Shown here: positions 1 through 10,998 of the stretch, in pieces | Position numbering within the stretch: position 1 is the stretch's first letter | Layout: each line of letters opens with the position of its first letter | Assembly (NCBI RefSeq): GCF_040183065.1 | Contig: NC_091119.1 | Coordinates: 195,114,043-195,178,042 of the forward strand | DNA length: 64,000 nt | DNA from: Periplaneta americana | Taxonomy: Eukaryota > Arthropoda > Insecta > Blattodea > Blattidae | Reading direction: 5' to 3' | Notes under the pieces: model-generated | The model's input: only the letters and a program-made list of their open reading frames with translations | What the model was told of the DNA's origin: nothing | The model's database searches: none | Program-made: the position numbers and the translations under genes

Positions 1-732
1 ATATTATGATCTCTGTGGTTCTAGGAGAATTTATATTGGTACCCATGGCACGATTGTCGTCCATCGTTGATATATGCTGTTATTGCAGAATATAAGTAGT
101 GGTTGTTTTGCCTTTATATCGCAAACATGCAGTACTCAGTTTGACAAAGTGTTCAGGCAATAACGCAATCGCTTTTGCAAGTAAACAGCGAGTTCTTGCT
201 GTGTAACCAGACTTCTGCTTCACTTTGAGAATAATAGAACTAATAAATGAAAAAACGGAAAAACGAAAGTACGGATATTCAAACCGAGGGCCTCACATAT
301 TATTGTATATACATATTATCCTTTCGGCCACGCTGATCCCTAATAAGCGAAATACAACCGATGGATAGTCATCAAAGCCTGAAAATAACACCGTTTATTC
401 CGCAACGCGAGTCCTAGACATGATGCCTTAGAGTCTAAGGCTTAGACCACGACGATACGACATAAGACTGCTATAGTCCATATTTATTTATTTCGTTGTT
501 CCTTTATACATTTCTTTCATTCTTGCCTTCATTCAGTTTTTTTTTTCATTTATAGTTTCTTTAATTTCTCTGTTTTCTTCTGTTCTTTCTATTTCTTTCA
601 CTGTCGTGCATTCTTTCTTGTTTTTTCTTTCATTTATGTTTATTTTTGTTCTTTCATAGTATAGCTTTATTCTTACTTTCTTTCTTTGCGTCCTTTCAGT
701 ACTAATACACGACAGTATGTAGCACACCATTA
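1..732. other. no recognisable feature; T-rich tract
   Basis: I see no gene or known repeat here. Positions about 480-700 form a T-rich low-complexity tract (runs of TTTC and TTCTTT). Open frames in it come from base composition. Confidence 0.6.
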
Positions 733-838
733 GTCGAACGGCTAGAGCGTCGACTTTTCACGCTGGTAACCCGGGTTCGAGCCCCGGTTAGCTTGACTGG
801 AATTTGTGGTGGGCAAAAAAAAAAAAAAAAAAAAAACG
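731..838 (+). repeat. tRNA-derived SINE head with poly-A
   Basis: A short tRNA-like promoter is visible: an A-box-like stretch TAGTCGAACGGCTAGAGCG from 731 and a B box GGTTCGAGCCC at 774-784. A short body ends in a 21-22 base A run at about 816-836. This is the layout of a retroposed tRNA-derived SINE. A related body (GAATTTGTGG) recurs near 28090. Confidence 0.6.
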
Positions 839-899
839 TTGTCTGGTGGCAGTTTTCGCGGGGTATTCCTATGTATTCTACTGGCATTCCACCATTGTT

Positions 900-941
900 A
901 CATTTATCATCACAATCATCATCACCATCATCATCATCCGG
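900..941 (+). repeat. (ATC/CAT)n simple repeat
   Basis: Imperfect CAT/ATC trinucleotide repeat just downstream of the SINE poly-A. The His/Ile-rich frames over it are microsatellite translations. Confidence 0.8.
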
Positions 942-1219
942 TGCAATGTAGTTATCCATCCATGTTTCACCAAGAGCAACGCCTAAAGGCGGATAGAAGA
1001 ACTACAGCTTCGGCGCGTGGCCAGGACGCTTGGGTGAATGACTAAGTCAAGTGCCCTCCACTACAGTGTTGACAATTGTCATCTCAAAGTCACCAAATGA
1101 AATGTCAAATGTCGCTAGAAAGTCGCTAAATTCAATTTACAAGTAAAAATAGCGTACCGGTGTCTAAAGAAACGGGTAAGATTAACATTATTAAAAATTT
1201 ATCGTAACTTTCAGAGATA

Positions 1220-1462
1220 TAAATGACCCGTTGAGAGCAGAAGTGTGTAAGTCAAAAATGGGTAACGAGGGTTAAAGTAAACATTCTGTAAAATACAGCG
1301 CAAAGTAGCAATTAATACTGAATTTATTTAAACTATCAGTAGTCAGTGGATAGCACGAAAGACATATTAATAGCTACTTTGTGCTGTATTTTACAGAATT
1401 TTTACTTTAAACCTCATTACCTAATTTTGACTTACACCACTTCTGCTCTGAACGGCTCAAAT
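1220..1462. repeat. fold-back (MITE-like) element, ~100-bp arms
   Basis: The arm at about 1220-1318 is an imperfect reverse complement of 1363-1462, leaving a ~44-bp loop. Matching blocks include TTCTGTAAAATACAGC on the left against GCTGTATTTTACAGAA on the right, and GAGAGCAGAAG against CTTCTGCTCTG. There is no coding potential. It is best read as a palindromic non-autonomous DNA element, but its ends and superfamily cannot be fixed from one copy. Confidence 0.7.
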
Positions 1463-2140
1463 AATTCATATTGTAGTTTTTTACTGTAGCTGCTGACGTG
1501 GAAGACAAGGACTCATATAGGCTGGAAGTGGAACATAAACACGCATCAGTATTTCCAGTCTTCCGCAGAACACTTTCAGAAAATTTGGTCTCTGTAACTC
1601 GTTTTTCCCGAAATCCTCAAGGTGTTCCTGGCTTGAGGTATAGCACTAACTGCTTTGATATGAATTCTGTTGCGTAGTTTTGGTTTCACTAAGTTACACT
1701 GGCTGATTAGGCGTTGTACCTCAGCATTCAAATAGGAAAGAAGAAGTACGGCCATAGCAAATATAACCGTTACAATAAAATTAGAGAATATTTGTATTGG
1801 TAATCTCAACCCAAAGATGTACTTTGATATACTGCACCATTTAACAACGTCAAGAATTCGCCGGAGGAAAGATAATACAGGGGATTACCCAAGATGTTAT
1901 GATACATCGTGCAGAGTTATTCTTATAAAGCTTTGAAACTGCACTAAGGAAATTATTTTTTCTATCATAATATTAAAAATGTCAAAATACAAAATTAATG
2001 TTTTCAAATATATCTTATTAAAACAGTTAAAATTATAAAAAAACATAAAAATCGATAACTTTATCGCCAAATAATTAATAAAAACTCCAGGAAAGTCGTT
2101 GGTCGCTGTTTCGTAATTTTTGTCGTTAAACACCCCCTCA

Positions 2141-2746
2141 AAAACAGTAACAAATATAAATGATACTCGGGAGGAAATTAAACACAGAATAAATATGGGA
2201 AATGCCTGTTATTATTCGGTTGAGAAACTTTTATCATCCAGTCTGCTGTCGAAAAATCTGAAAGTTAGAATTTATAAAACAGTTATATTACCGGTTGTTC
2301 TGTATGATTGTGAAACTTGGATTCTCACTTTGAGAGAGGAACAGAGATTAAGGGTGTTTGAGAATAAGGTGCTTAGGAAAATATTTGGGGCTAAGAGGGA
2401 TGAAGTTACAGGAGAATGGAGAAAGTTACACAACACAGAACTGCACGCATTATATTCTTCACCTGACATAATTAGGAACATTAAATCCAGACGTTTGAGA
2501 TGGACAGGGCATGTAGCAGTATGGGCGAATCCAGAAATGCATATAGAGTGTTAGTTGGAAGCCGGAGGGAAAAAGACTGAGACGTAGATGGGAAGATAAT
2601 ATTAAAATGGATTTGAGGGAGGTGGGATATGATGATAGAGAATGGATTAATCTTGCTCAGGATAGGGACCAATGGCTGGCTTATGTGAGGGCGGAAATGA
2701 ACCTCCGGATTCCTTAAAAGCCAGTAAATAAGTAAGTAAGTAAGTA
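2141..2746 (+). mobile_element. RTE-like LINE, 5'-truncated 3' end (copy A)
   Basis: This is the C-terminal part of a non-LTR retrotransposon reverse transcriptase (RT) ORF. The frame at 2120-2554 includes ILPVVLYDCETW, RRLRWTGHVA and [14 protein letters not shown] shifted frame then reads toward the terminal DLREVGYDDREWI and LAQDRDQW-type block. It ends in a (GTAA)n tail at about 2728-2746, as in RTE-type elements that finish in short tandem repeats. It is colinear with the longer copy at 36243-37406. The RT catalytic core is missing, so it is a dead 5' truncation. No convincing target duplication was found. The clade call (RTE-like) rests on the tail and the C-terminal motif and is an inference. 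Confidence 0.85.
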
Positions 2747-3919
2747 CTGTAATTATATTATAAAATTATAAATTAAACTATGATTTCAGCAGATAATGCA
2801 ATCTGTATTTCGCTTTTCGCAATTAACATTACTGAATAATAACATCGAATTTCTTTATTGCAGTAATCGATATTCATCTACGAGTATTTCAACTTCACAA
2901 TGCCTGAATAGGTTAAGTATTCGTAAATGTACAATTATTAACATTTTGTGATCGAATTTTAGGGATATATTATTTACATTTTTATTTTACTCACGAAATA
3001 GTCCTAACAAATGTCACTCAAGGTCTGAGATTTCCCAGATAAATCCACTCGCTTCGCTCTTGGATTTATCGGCAGATCTCAGACCCCTCGTGACATTATT
3101 ACAGATAAACTTTACATTACCTCATTTGTTGAAGAGTTGTCAGAATACGTGTGTGTGGTAGGAGCGGAAATGTTCTGGACTTATCGCCCAATATTAGAAA
3201 ACGGAAAACCTTGCGTTAAGAGGCGCATCGTACATCTTAATCGACAGCACCGGAATCGTACACACTTCACTCGCTTTGTTCCATTTACTGTAGCAGATCC
3301 GGGAAGAGAAAACAAATTTATTGATCTAATTTGAACAACAGTGGCTTTGTAAGTTTCTAACAAGACATTTATCTTGTAGCAGGAATTTAATTGATACATA
3401 AAAATGGAAAGAACTAATCTCTCTTTGTTGTTACCGTGTTTTAACCATAAATCTCCCCATTCCCGATTTCACGACAGCACGCAACACGTAATGATGTCAC
3501 CGTTGGTAACTCAGCATGACCACTCCTCCAATTTTCCACGGCCCCATGGACCACGCATGTAACACGCGAGAGCGTGATGCTGCTCTTTCCACACTGTAAA
3601 ATATCTGTACGTCTGTGCAGTCCGATACAGTAATTCACAGTTTTAGAGGTTTATGAAACAACTAGAAATCCTTCGATTTGAAACTGGGACAACATGAAAA
3701 CCACGAACAATTAAGGATTTGACTCATTTTACACTCACTAGAAAACTTACCACAACATCAGGTCGAAGTCCCATTTTAAACTTCACACACAAACAGCCTA
3801 CTGTAAACTCGGTTGAAGGCGATGGGTTTTAAAGTATAGTATAACTTACTGAGGGAAGGAAGTAAAGTTGGGAGGCTGTGTCGTAGGCTTATGAAAGAAA
3901 CTTGTCCCTAATACAGGAC
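2747..3919. other. no recognisable feature
   Basis: AT-rich sequence with only short open frames, none of which resembles a known domain. Confidence 0.5.
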
Positions 3920-4035
3920 TTGGGACAGAATTTGTCGGTCACTTCTGCCCATGTTGAATTTCGGCGCTCGATAGCCTTTGGAATTGAAAGCGTCGCTAGA
4001 TACAATAATGCTATGCTAATACCACCCTGTATTAA
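3920..4035 (+). repeat. fragment of the SINE seen at 28025-28260
   Basis: The stretch from TGTTGAATTTCGGCGCTCG through TAGCCTTTGGAATTGAA parallels 28190-28245. This supports a shared retroposon body, 5'-truncated here. Confidence 0.45.
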
Positions 4036-4125
4036 ATAGAGACTAAATGAGAATCTAACATTCTAAATGTCGTAAGTGGTAAAAACAACTTTTCTGAGAC
4101 ATTGATGAAAACCACACTGCGAAAT

Positions 4126-5036
4126 GAAGAGTCCACTGCAAGGATGATGGATGTCACTTTCTTGTCGAAAATGAACCAAGACTGTCAATGCATAGCTTAA
4201 GATATATAGAATGTACATAGAGAGTTATATGGCATTAACACTGATAGTCATTGTCCAGTAATGATCGGAAAATCACAGTTAAGCTTTGAGCCCTAAGTAT
4301 TTCAAACTTTCAATTGAAGACCTTGAAGAAGTTTGTATTACAGACACACAATTATGACACATGACGAAATATTAATTCAACATTAGTAGAACCTAAATGT
4401 CTCACATCTGCTGGTCTAAAGCATAGCAAAAATTTTGGCCCTCGGTTGTACAATGCTTTAACTAAATTACACCCAGAACTTCTAACATGTAACCCACTAA
4501 CATATAACAAGAAAATTAGAAACGTGTTAATATCTTCAATTTGATTAAATAAATTTATAGCCTATGTGTATGAATTAATCAACCTATATTATATTTGTAT
4601 TCTATAATTTTGAAATATGTGTTAATCCTACTTTTCACGTGCGATATTATTCTTCTCTAGTGTTAATATTATATTATATACTTAATTCCATTGCCGCTGT
4701 AATTATATTTTAGTTCCTATTTTATTTTACTTATTTATTTATATTATTATTATTTTTTATTTTAATAGTATATCTGAACTGCGACCGAGCACGAGCGCTG
4801 CTCATTCGGTCTCAAATTTTGTTAATACTACTGTATCTTCTTTTTATATTGCTTGTATTATTTTATTTGTATTTCTCTTTGTTTGTTTTTGTAATTATAT
4901 TTCTTTATTCTGTATATTTGAATTTAAATAAAATTGAAATATGATATACAACCTTCTTTGAGGGAGGTCTTCAATTGCGTCCCCTGAAAAATGTGTTCCA
5001 AATGACATCCATCATTCTTGCAGTGGACTCTTTAAA
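4126..5036. repeat. inverted pair of an unclassified repeat flanking a LINE tail
   Basis: The segment around 4130-4165 (GAGTCCACTGCAAGGATGAT) is the reverse complement of about 4996-5034 (ATCATTCTTGCAGTGGACTC). TTGAAGACC near 4316 faces GGTCTTCAATT near 4966. The CR1-like LINE tail lies between the arms. The family of the arms is not recognised. Confidence 0.55.
4400..4944 (+). mobile_element. CR1/Jockey-like LINE 3' end (C-terminus plus 3' UTR)
   Basis: From about 4407 the + strand reads SAGLKHSKNFGPRLYNAL followed by TKLHPELLTCNPLTY and a stop at 4542-4544. This matches the short conserved C-terminal block that follows the RT domain in CR1/Jockey-group LINEs (FGPRLYN corresponds to the usual FGxKxWN). 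A 400-bp AT-rich 3' UTR follows, with a hairpin (GACCGA...TCGGTC, about 4782-4810), ending near AAATAAAATTGAAAT. The RT core is absent. A related C-terminal block (HGVSFGPKFYNKITNNFP) occurs on the minus strand at 21718-21800. Confidence 0.75.
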
Positions 5037-6506
5037 TGCATGTTGAGATACCTACAACACCGTCTTTTGACGCACGAATGAATCATTTACAGTTGAGCTA
5101 CGACAAAGACAATTTAGTATGATATTCTCATATGGAGGTTCCTCCCTTAGATTGAATAAAATTAAATTTGACAAATTGGCACTTAGCACATTTGGAATGA
5201 TAGGTCTTCAAATGTCAAATTTTGAAAAAAAAATTCAAAATTGGTATTTATTCCAAATAATTATTTAGAATTTTCTACTTAATTTGGTATATAATTAATT
5301 GAAAAATGTGATTGTAAATGTTTGTAATTACATATTAAGTTTTATGTGTCAAACTATTTTTTTTCTCATCCCGCACTACTGCATAAAAATATAAATATCT
5401 CTGAAACTATTTTGTAAAAATGATTGTAGTTTTCCATGTTTTGTAGCTGAATGGTTAATAAGTTGGCGGCATTGTTGTATACTGTAATGACAGATTTTGT
5501 TGTAAATTTTCGAAGTAAGTTTATTTTTCTGTGTTTTTAAAAACATAAGTTTTTCTAACATTTACTCTGTCGCTCATTTTCTCTAAGTTAAAAATTCACA
5601 ACATATGTACTTTTTTCTCAGAATCTAAGGTAGCTAGAAATATGACATTTTTTTACAGGTTATTTACAGTACTACATTGATTGCTGAGTTCTAGCTTCAG
5701 GTCATTTGGATAAAAATGTTGTTGTGCTACACGCTCACTAAAGACACCTTCACCCTCGACTTCACATATTCTTCGAGCCTCCGCAGCAGCTTTATACTCT
5801 TGTTTCAAGTAATGCTTTAGAAAGACGCTAATCTCAAACTTTTATCTCCATTTTATATTTTTTATATTAACAGGAGACTACTGTCACATGCTTAAAATAC
5901 ACAATGATAACCATAGCGTTCTGTAAATTGCATTGCTCAATTAAAGAAAATCATTAAAATCTTACAAAAAACTAACTTAAAAAATCCACATTATTATGAG
6001 ACGACCTAATAGATTCTCCTCTGTCTATGTCCCAAATATTAAATTTCTCAGGGAAGAATTACCAAAAGTGTAGCACGTTCTGATTCTGGGTACAGCGAGC
6101 AGTTCACTTACGTAAGCGCCTGATGATGACCCACATATCGAGGTGCACGACCTTGTTGCGCGGCATACCGTCGGTGGGTGGGTAGGAATGCAACCCTTTC
6201 CCTTTTGTTACTACAAGGAACTGGGAAGTAGCTCCTGACATTTCACATAATATCCTGCTTCAGAATACCAATCTCCAGGACAGACATTATCTTCGATAAT
6301 AATGACTTGTAATTCCACTATTCGATCTTGTAGAGCTTGTCAAGGTTGCACTACGTAAGTCTATATTGTTCACACACAATGGAATTATATTTCTCGGTGA
6401 CTTACGGTTTTGTTGGAAAGAAAGAATCCATGGCAAATCAGGAATCTCATTCAGGGATTCAAATAGATTACAAGGTTAATTCACTTTCTTAATTTTTAGT
6501 AGATTA
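5037..6506. other. no recognisable feature
   Basis: AT-rich. No convincing coding or repeat structure beyond short frames. Confidence 0.5.
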
Positions 6507-7470
6507 CTAGCCTTACCCGTGTTCTCCGCTGCACCCGTTAGAAATAAATATAAACTAAATACATAATTAAAATAGGACATTTGATCCAGGGAACATTCGT
6601 GTAAATCGTTTAATATGTTACTTGATTTAAATTGTATTTAAATAATTAAAATGCGATCATTTTGATCTAGAGACCACTCATTTGGTCACAAAATTATTTT
6701 AGGAAATACAGGAAACGAATGCCTATCAAATTTTCTGTGCATAAGAAGCTATTTTAATCTTACCTGTCCTCGATTCACTCAGAAGTTATTGTAATAACAT
6801 TATATCATTATGTCCATCTAGAGAAACTACACTTTCCAATGGTGAAATAATAATTAATTATACAAATCGGTTAATTTAGCTTCCGATATTATTTCATACA
6901 AACACAGAAACATTGTCTGTAGGCTATGTTTCATAGCTTTCGATTGTTGTTGTCCAAGGCCCCTTATAGACGAAGTCATTTGTTTTTTATTTCATTACAC
7001 CGCCTTAGATGGCGTTGTTATTGTTATTTTGAAACTCATTTATCTCATTAAATATCACTTCTATCAAACTTTTGCATGGAAGAAAACTTATCGGAAATTA
7101 CTTTTAAAGAAACGTTTGTTATGTAATATTTTTCATGAAAATTAATAATAAGGGAGATATTTCGATTTGCTTAATTCAAGCCCCCTTATAACCCCCCCCC
7201 CTTTTAAATAAAATATTTTGAATGCCATATAGCCTAAATTCTAAGTTACAACGAACTTAATTTATATTCCAATTTTCATATAAATCAGTTCAGCCATTAT
7301 CACGTGAAAATGTAACAAACATCTAGACAGACAGACAGACATACAAACACAATTTAAAAAAAGCGATTTTCGGTTTCAGGGCAGTTAATTATATATGTTA
7401 GGACCAATTATTTTTGGAAAATCAAAAATTACCAGAAAAATTTCGGCTACAGATTTATTATTAGTATAGA
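6507..7470 (-). mobile_element. non-autonomous Helitron (copy H1)
   Basis: Read on the minus strand it begins TCTATACTAATAATAAATC right after a host A. It ends with a GC-rich subterminal hairpin (ACGGGTGCAGCGGAGAACAC) and GGCTAG before a host T. These are Helitron hallmarks: 5' TC, 3' CTRR, an ~11-bp-loop hairpin just inside the 3' end, insertion between A and T, no target duplication. No Rep/helicase ORF is present. It is colinear with H2 (15648-16774), which delimits both ends. A short (GACA)n run lies at 7325-7345. Confidence 0.85.
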
Positions 7471-7626
7471 TTTATTGTTGGGTGAAGAAATTTTGGAATG
7501 TGACCGTCGTTGAATGGACAGAGATTATAGAAATTGTAATTGTGTCAGCCTCGTCCATTGAGACATATTTGCCACACTTGTTATTCTGTCTAGTTCCAGT
7601 TTTGTTGCAGTTGCTTTACATATACA
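7471..7626. other. spacer between Helitron and Tc1-like element
   Basis: No feature seen. Confidence 0.5.
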
Positions 7627-8685
7627 GAGTGGGCGAAAAGTCGCTTTCCCCAAACACTTCCATACATTCAATTTGCATTTGATTACAAATTCCTTTCACC
7701 TCTGACTGAGGTTCTGGCTGATATTTACATCTATTATCAGGGAGTACATCTCACTTGACGATATGTGTCAGAGGAAGAACAATATTGTTTGTAAGTCTGA
7801 TTAGTGCAATATGTTGCTAGTCGGTGATATATGCTATTGAAAGAGAAAGGAATTGGCCACCCTAACCCCTTAATCTCCTGGCCTAGTTGTCTCATAAGTG
7901 GTGTCATTTTGATATCACTTTTGAGGTTCAGACCTGTCTTCGGACAGTTGACTAAGCAACAACACATTCCTTTACTGACATTTTTCAAAATGGAGGCCCT
8001 ATTTCACGATACACAATTCACAACGTTTAAACACTGATTTACAGATGGCAGAACATAACTCACGATTTTAATCGATTTTCATGAATGATTGTTTGATCAT
8101 CTTCGCAATTGGTGCAGATCCTGCGGTTTCTGAACAAAAACATAATTTATCATTATCAGAATATCCTACAGCGAAAAATCACATGGTGTAAGGTCGCAAG
8201 ATCTGGGTGGCCATTCTGTTGTGCCACGAGGGCCAATCCATTACATTGTTCAAGACGTCCCTCACTTCTACACCATCCTGTTGCCGTATCAACTGCATAT
8301 CGGCAAAACGAGGACTGTTTTCAAGTCCAGGAATAATCATATCTAACATCTGAAGATATCGGTCACTGATAACCGTTCCTTAAAAAAAGTAATGGTCCTA
8401 TGACTTCTTCACTCCAAATGCCAACCCAAACAATCACACCAGAAGTGTTTAATTCTTTTGGGATAATTTCATATTATGGATTTTTATTGGCTCAGTAAAC
8501 ACAATTGTGCCGATTTACTCTACCGTTTAGCTTAAATGTGGTTTCATCGATCAGTAGAATTGTTATCCAAAAGTCAGGATTGGCCTCATATCGAATAAGA
8601 AATCATTCGCAGAACTTTAAACGACAGTCCGCATCATCTTCGTTTAGCGTTTGCTTGGGGAAAGCGACTTTTAACCCACCTTATA
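7627..8685 (-). mobile_element. decayed Tc1/mariner-superfamily transposon with a repeat inserted in it
   Basis: Terminal inverted repeats: AAAAGTCGCTTTCCCCAA at about 7636-7653 faces TTGGGGAAAGCGACTTTT at about 8655-8672. The minus strand carries transposase remnants in the right order. Near 8555-8500 is DETTFKLNGRVNRHNCVY (first-aspartate block; the family usually has DExxFxLxGxVNRxNxxYW). Near 8410-8440 is GVIVWVGIWSEEVIGPL. Near 8160-8215 is WPPRSCDLTPCDF (third-aspartate block; usual form WPPRSPDLTPCDFFLWG). The frames are broken by several stops. Repeat R1 lies inside at about 7741-7985. A same-lineage fragment is at 20880-21130. Confidence 0.8.
7741..7985 (+). repeat. interspersed repeat R1 (copy a, uninterrupted)
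   Basis: A ~245-bp repeat from TACATCTCACTTGACGATAT to GTTGACTAAGCAACAAC. It is shared with 10957-12095 (interrupted by another element) and partly with 49541-49668 (minus). It contains an A-box-like TGGCCTAGTTG and a B-box-like GGTTCAGACCTG about 45 bp apart, so it may be a tRNA-like SINE with a CAA-rich tail. That assignment is tentative. It is the empty-site counterpart for element T. Confidence 0.7.
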
Positions 8686-8689
8686 TACC

Positions 8690-8975
8690 GCAAGTAATGT
8701 TATTAATTTCAAGAGATTATTCTTTGGGATATTTCAGACAAAAAGTTTAATAGAGTTTTGCTCGTCTTTGCTTCATTTTTTAGACAAGAATTGTTTTATG
8801 TGAACATTTCATAGCGTGTTTTGAGAAAGCCATTGATTGAATTCCCAAAATGTTCAGTCAATTTAGGAAAGCAGTTTATTCTAATAATAAATTATTGAAA
8901 TAATTTTAGTTTTGTCCTTAAAATATGCAGAAATGTTTCCGAAAAATATAGGTAACTTTTCGTTCTGGAAAGAAT
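8690..8975 (+). repeat. interspersed repeat R2 (copy a)
   Basis: The same sequence, reverse complemented, occupies 10430-10960. Shared blocks include GAAAGCCATTGATTGAATT, TTTTAGTTTTGTCC and AACTTTTCGTTCTG. It has no SINE inside, unlike copy b. Family unknown; the outer end in copy b (TATACAGAGTGAACCG) resembles a DNA-transposon terminus. Confidence 0.65.
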
Positions 8976-9278
8976 TTTTCAGTGTTATAGGATTTGAACC
9001 CGAGCCCGGTCGTTTTATGGTCAGACATAGGTAAAAATTGAAATGTCTATTTTCGATTGCAAATGAATAGGCCTACTGTTAACAAAGCATAATACTAATA
9101 AATTATAATAAGTTATAGTATTAAGTAGTAACAAAATTTTACATACTTGTAAGGAAATATTACATTAGGACAATGTTAATAATAATTGTTTTATTTTAGA
9201 TTTAATTAAATCACAACCACACAATTTCCCATGAACATCTCTAGTTAAAAATATGTCATGACTCCATCTTTCTTCCTT

Positions 9279-9530
9279 TTGGAGTAACGGTCAGCGTGTC
9301 TAGCCGCGAAACCAGGTGGCCCGGGTTCGATTCCCGGTCGGGGCAAGTTACCTGATTGAGGTTTTTTCCGGGGTTTTCCCTCAACCCAATATGAATAAAT
9401 GGTGGGTAAATTTCGGTGTTGGACCCGACTCATTTCACCAGCATTATCACCTTCATCTCAGTCAGACGCTAAATAACCTAAGATGTTGATAAAGCGTCGT
9501 AAAATAACCTACTAAAATAAAAATAAAATC
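9279..9530 (+). repeat. tRNA-derived SINE family A
   Basis: The tRNA-like head has an A box (GGAGTAACGGTCAGCGTG...) and B box GGTTCGATTCCCGG at about 9323-9336. The family-specific body reads CGGGGTTTTCCCTCAACCC...ATGTTGATAAAGCGTCGTAA and ends at AATAACCTACT plus an A-rich tail. Five further copies are in the window. Several carry target duplications, which shows LINE-mediated retroposition. Confidence 0.9.
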
Positions 9531-10366
9531 ATTATTTCAATTTCTCTCTCTCATTTGCTCTATATTGCTTAATTTTATCCAATAATTAAAATAATAGACT
9601 GTATAATTCCTCCCTGATATCTTCGCTGAGTTTTCTACCTAAAATTGTATAACTCTTTATGTTCCGTAAAGGACTGGGTTTTATCCATTTATTTTAGTTA
9701 TAAATGAAAGCACCGGATTAGTGGGTGTATCAGCGAAAGGAGGGTAAGGGAGATCCGGCAAGTGAACGATGAGGTTCACCTCTGTGACGTGACTCTCTAA
9801 TTTTAGCACACTGATGATAAAAGATCAATCTCACTAGAAGATTCCCTGGAGTTGCAGCAACTCCGTTCTGCTCCTGGTATCAATGTCTGCGGCGAAGTTT
9901 ACTCACACCTGTGAATAATACGCTTCAGAGTCACTTTCATATTTTGTAACGATGGAAGGATACGTAATGTTGCTTTTTACGACCCGACTTTGATGACCTA
10001 ACTTTGTTTTTTAGCAATGAGTTGCTCTAACAGGATCTCTCGTACAAAGCGTCTGTCATCTGTTCTTACACAACATAACTGTATAGGTTAGGCAGAGTAA
10101 TAGGCCTACTCGTTAAATGTCACTGATTCTGTCTTTACTACCGTCAGCTCGTTAGATGTATTGTATATCGTAATCTCAGTTCTTAAAAAAAAGAAGACTT
10201 TCACAGTTTGCCGCTGTGGATATGTGGATAGCTTACGCCAGCGCTATAGGTGTTCCGGCCTGCAGGGCACTCATTAATGAACATACGTATAATATAGCTA
10301 TGCGGAATAAAATGTTCAGAAAAAAATATTAAGTTGGTTGAAATCTTCATTTTTCCAAATATATAT
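9531..10366. other. no recognisable feature
   Basis: Low-complexity AT-rich sequence with a moderately GC-richer stretch near 9700-10030. No supported gene. Confidence 0.5.
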
Positions 10367-10473
10367 CCTTGAAATGTGCAGAAATTTGATCCGAACAAAT
10401 GTAACATTTTAAAATTCCTTTTCAGAACGAAAAGTTACATTTGTTCGGATCAAATTTCTGTACATTTAAAGGA
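10367..10473. repeat. palindrome within repeat R2 copy b
   Basis: The ~40-bp arms (GATCCGAACAAATGTAAC on the left, GTTACATTTGTTCGGATC on the right) are near-perfect inverted repeats around a ~28-bp centre. The right arm belongs to R2. Confidence 0.8.
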
Positions 10474-10960
10474 CAAAACTAGAATTCTTTCAATCATTTA
10501 TTATAATAATACACTGTCCACACCTGTGGAGTAATGGTTAGCGCGTCTAGCCGCGAAACCAGGTGGCCCGGGTTCGATTCCCGGTCCGGACAAGTTATCT
10601 GGTTGAGGTTTTTTTTGGGGTTTTCCCTCAACCCAATATGAGTAACTTTCGGTGTTGGACCTCGGACTCATTTCACCGGTATTATCACCTTCATCTCATT
10701 CAGACGCTATATAACCTAAGCTGTTGATAAAGCGTTGTAAAATAACCTACTACAAAAACTGTTCTCTTAAATTAATTGAACATATTGGAAATTCAATCAA
10801 TGGCTTTCCCAAAACACGTTATGAAATGTTTCATATAAAACAATTTTTATCTCGAGAAGAAAGAAAAACGAGCAAAACTGTATTAAACTTTTTTGTTTGA
10901 AATAACTCAAAGAATAAGCCCCTGAAATTAATGATATTACTAACGGTTCACTCTGTATAC
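10430..10960 (-). repeat. interspersed repeat R2 (copy b), interrupted by SINE A
   Basis: Reverse-complement match to 8690-8975. The match breaks where a family-A SINE (10515-10757) sits and resumes on the other side, so copy a acts as a paralogous empty site. Confidence 0.65.
10515..10757 (+). repeat. tRNA-derived SINE family A, inserted in R2
   Basis: Head CCACACCTGTGGAGTAATGG, B box GGTTCGATTCCCGG, body and AATAACCTACT terminus as in the copy at 9279. It interrupts R2 and is therefore younger than that repeat. ACTGT occurs at both edges (possible short target duplication). Confidence 0.9.
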
Positions 10961-10998
10961 ATCTCACTTGCTTATATGTGTCAGAGGAAGAATAATAT

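Noticed and set aside
702-1045. Overlapping frames with His-rich or Phe-rich runs
   Set aside because: They cross a poly-A tail and a CAT repeat.
7325-7345. CRISPR-like or regulatory direct repeats (GACA)n
   Set aside because: A short tetranucleotide run within a Helitron, also present inverted in the other copy (15778-15798).
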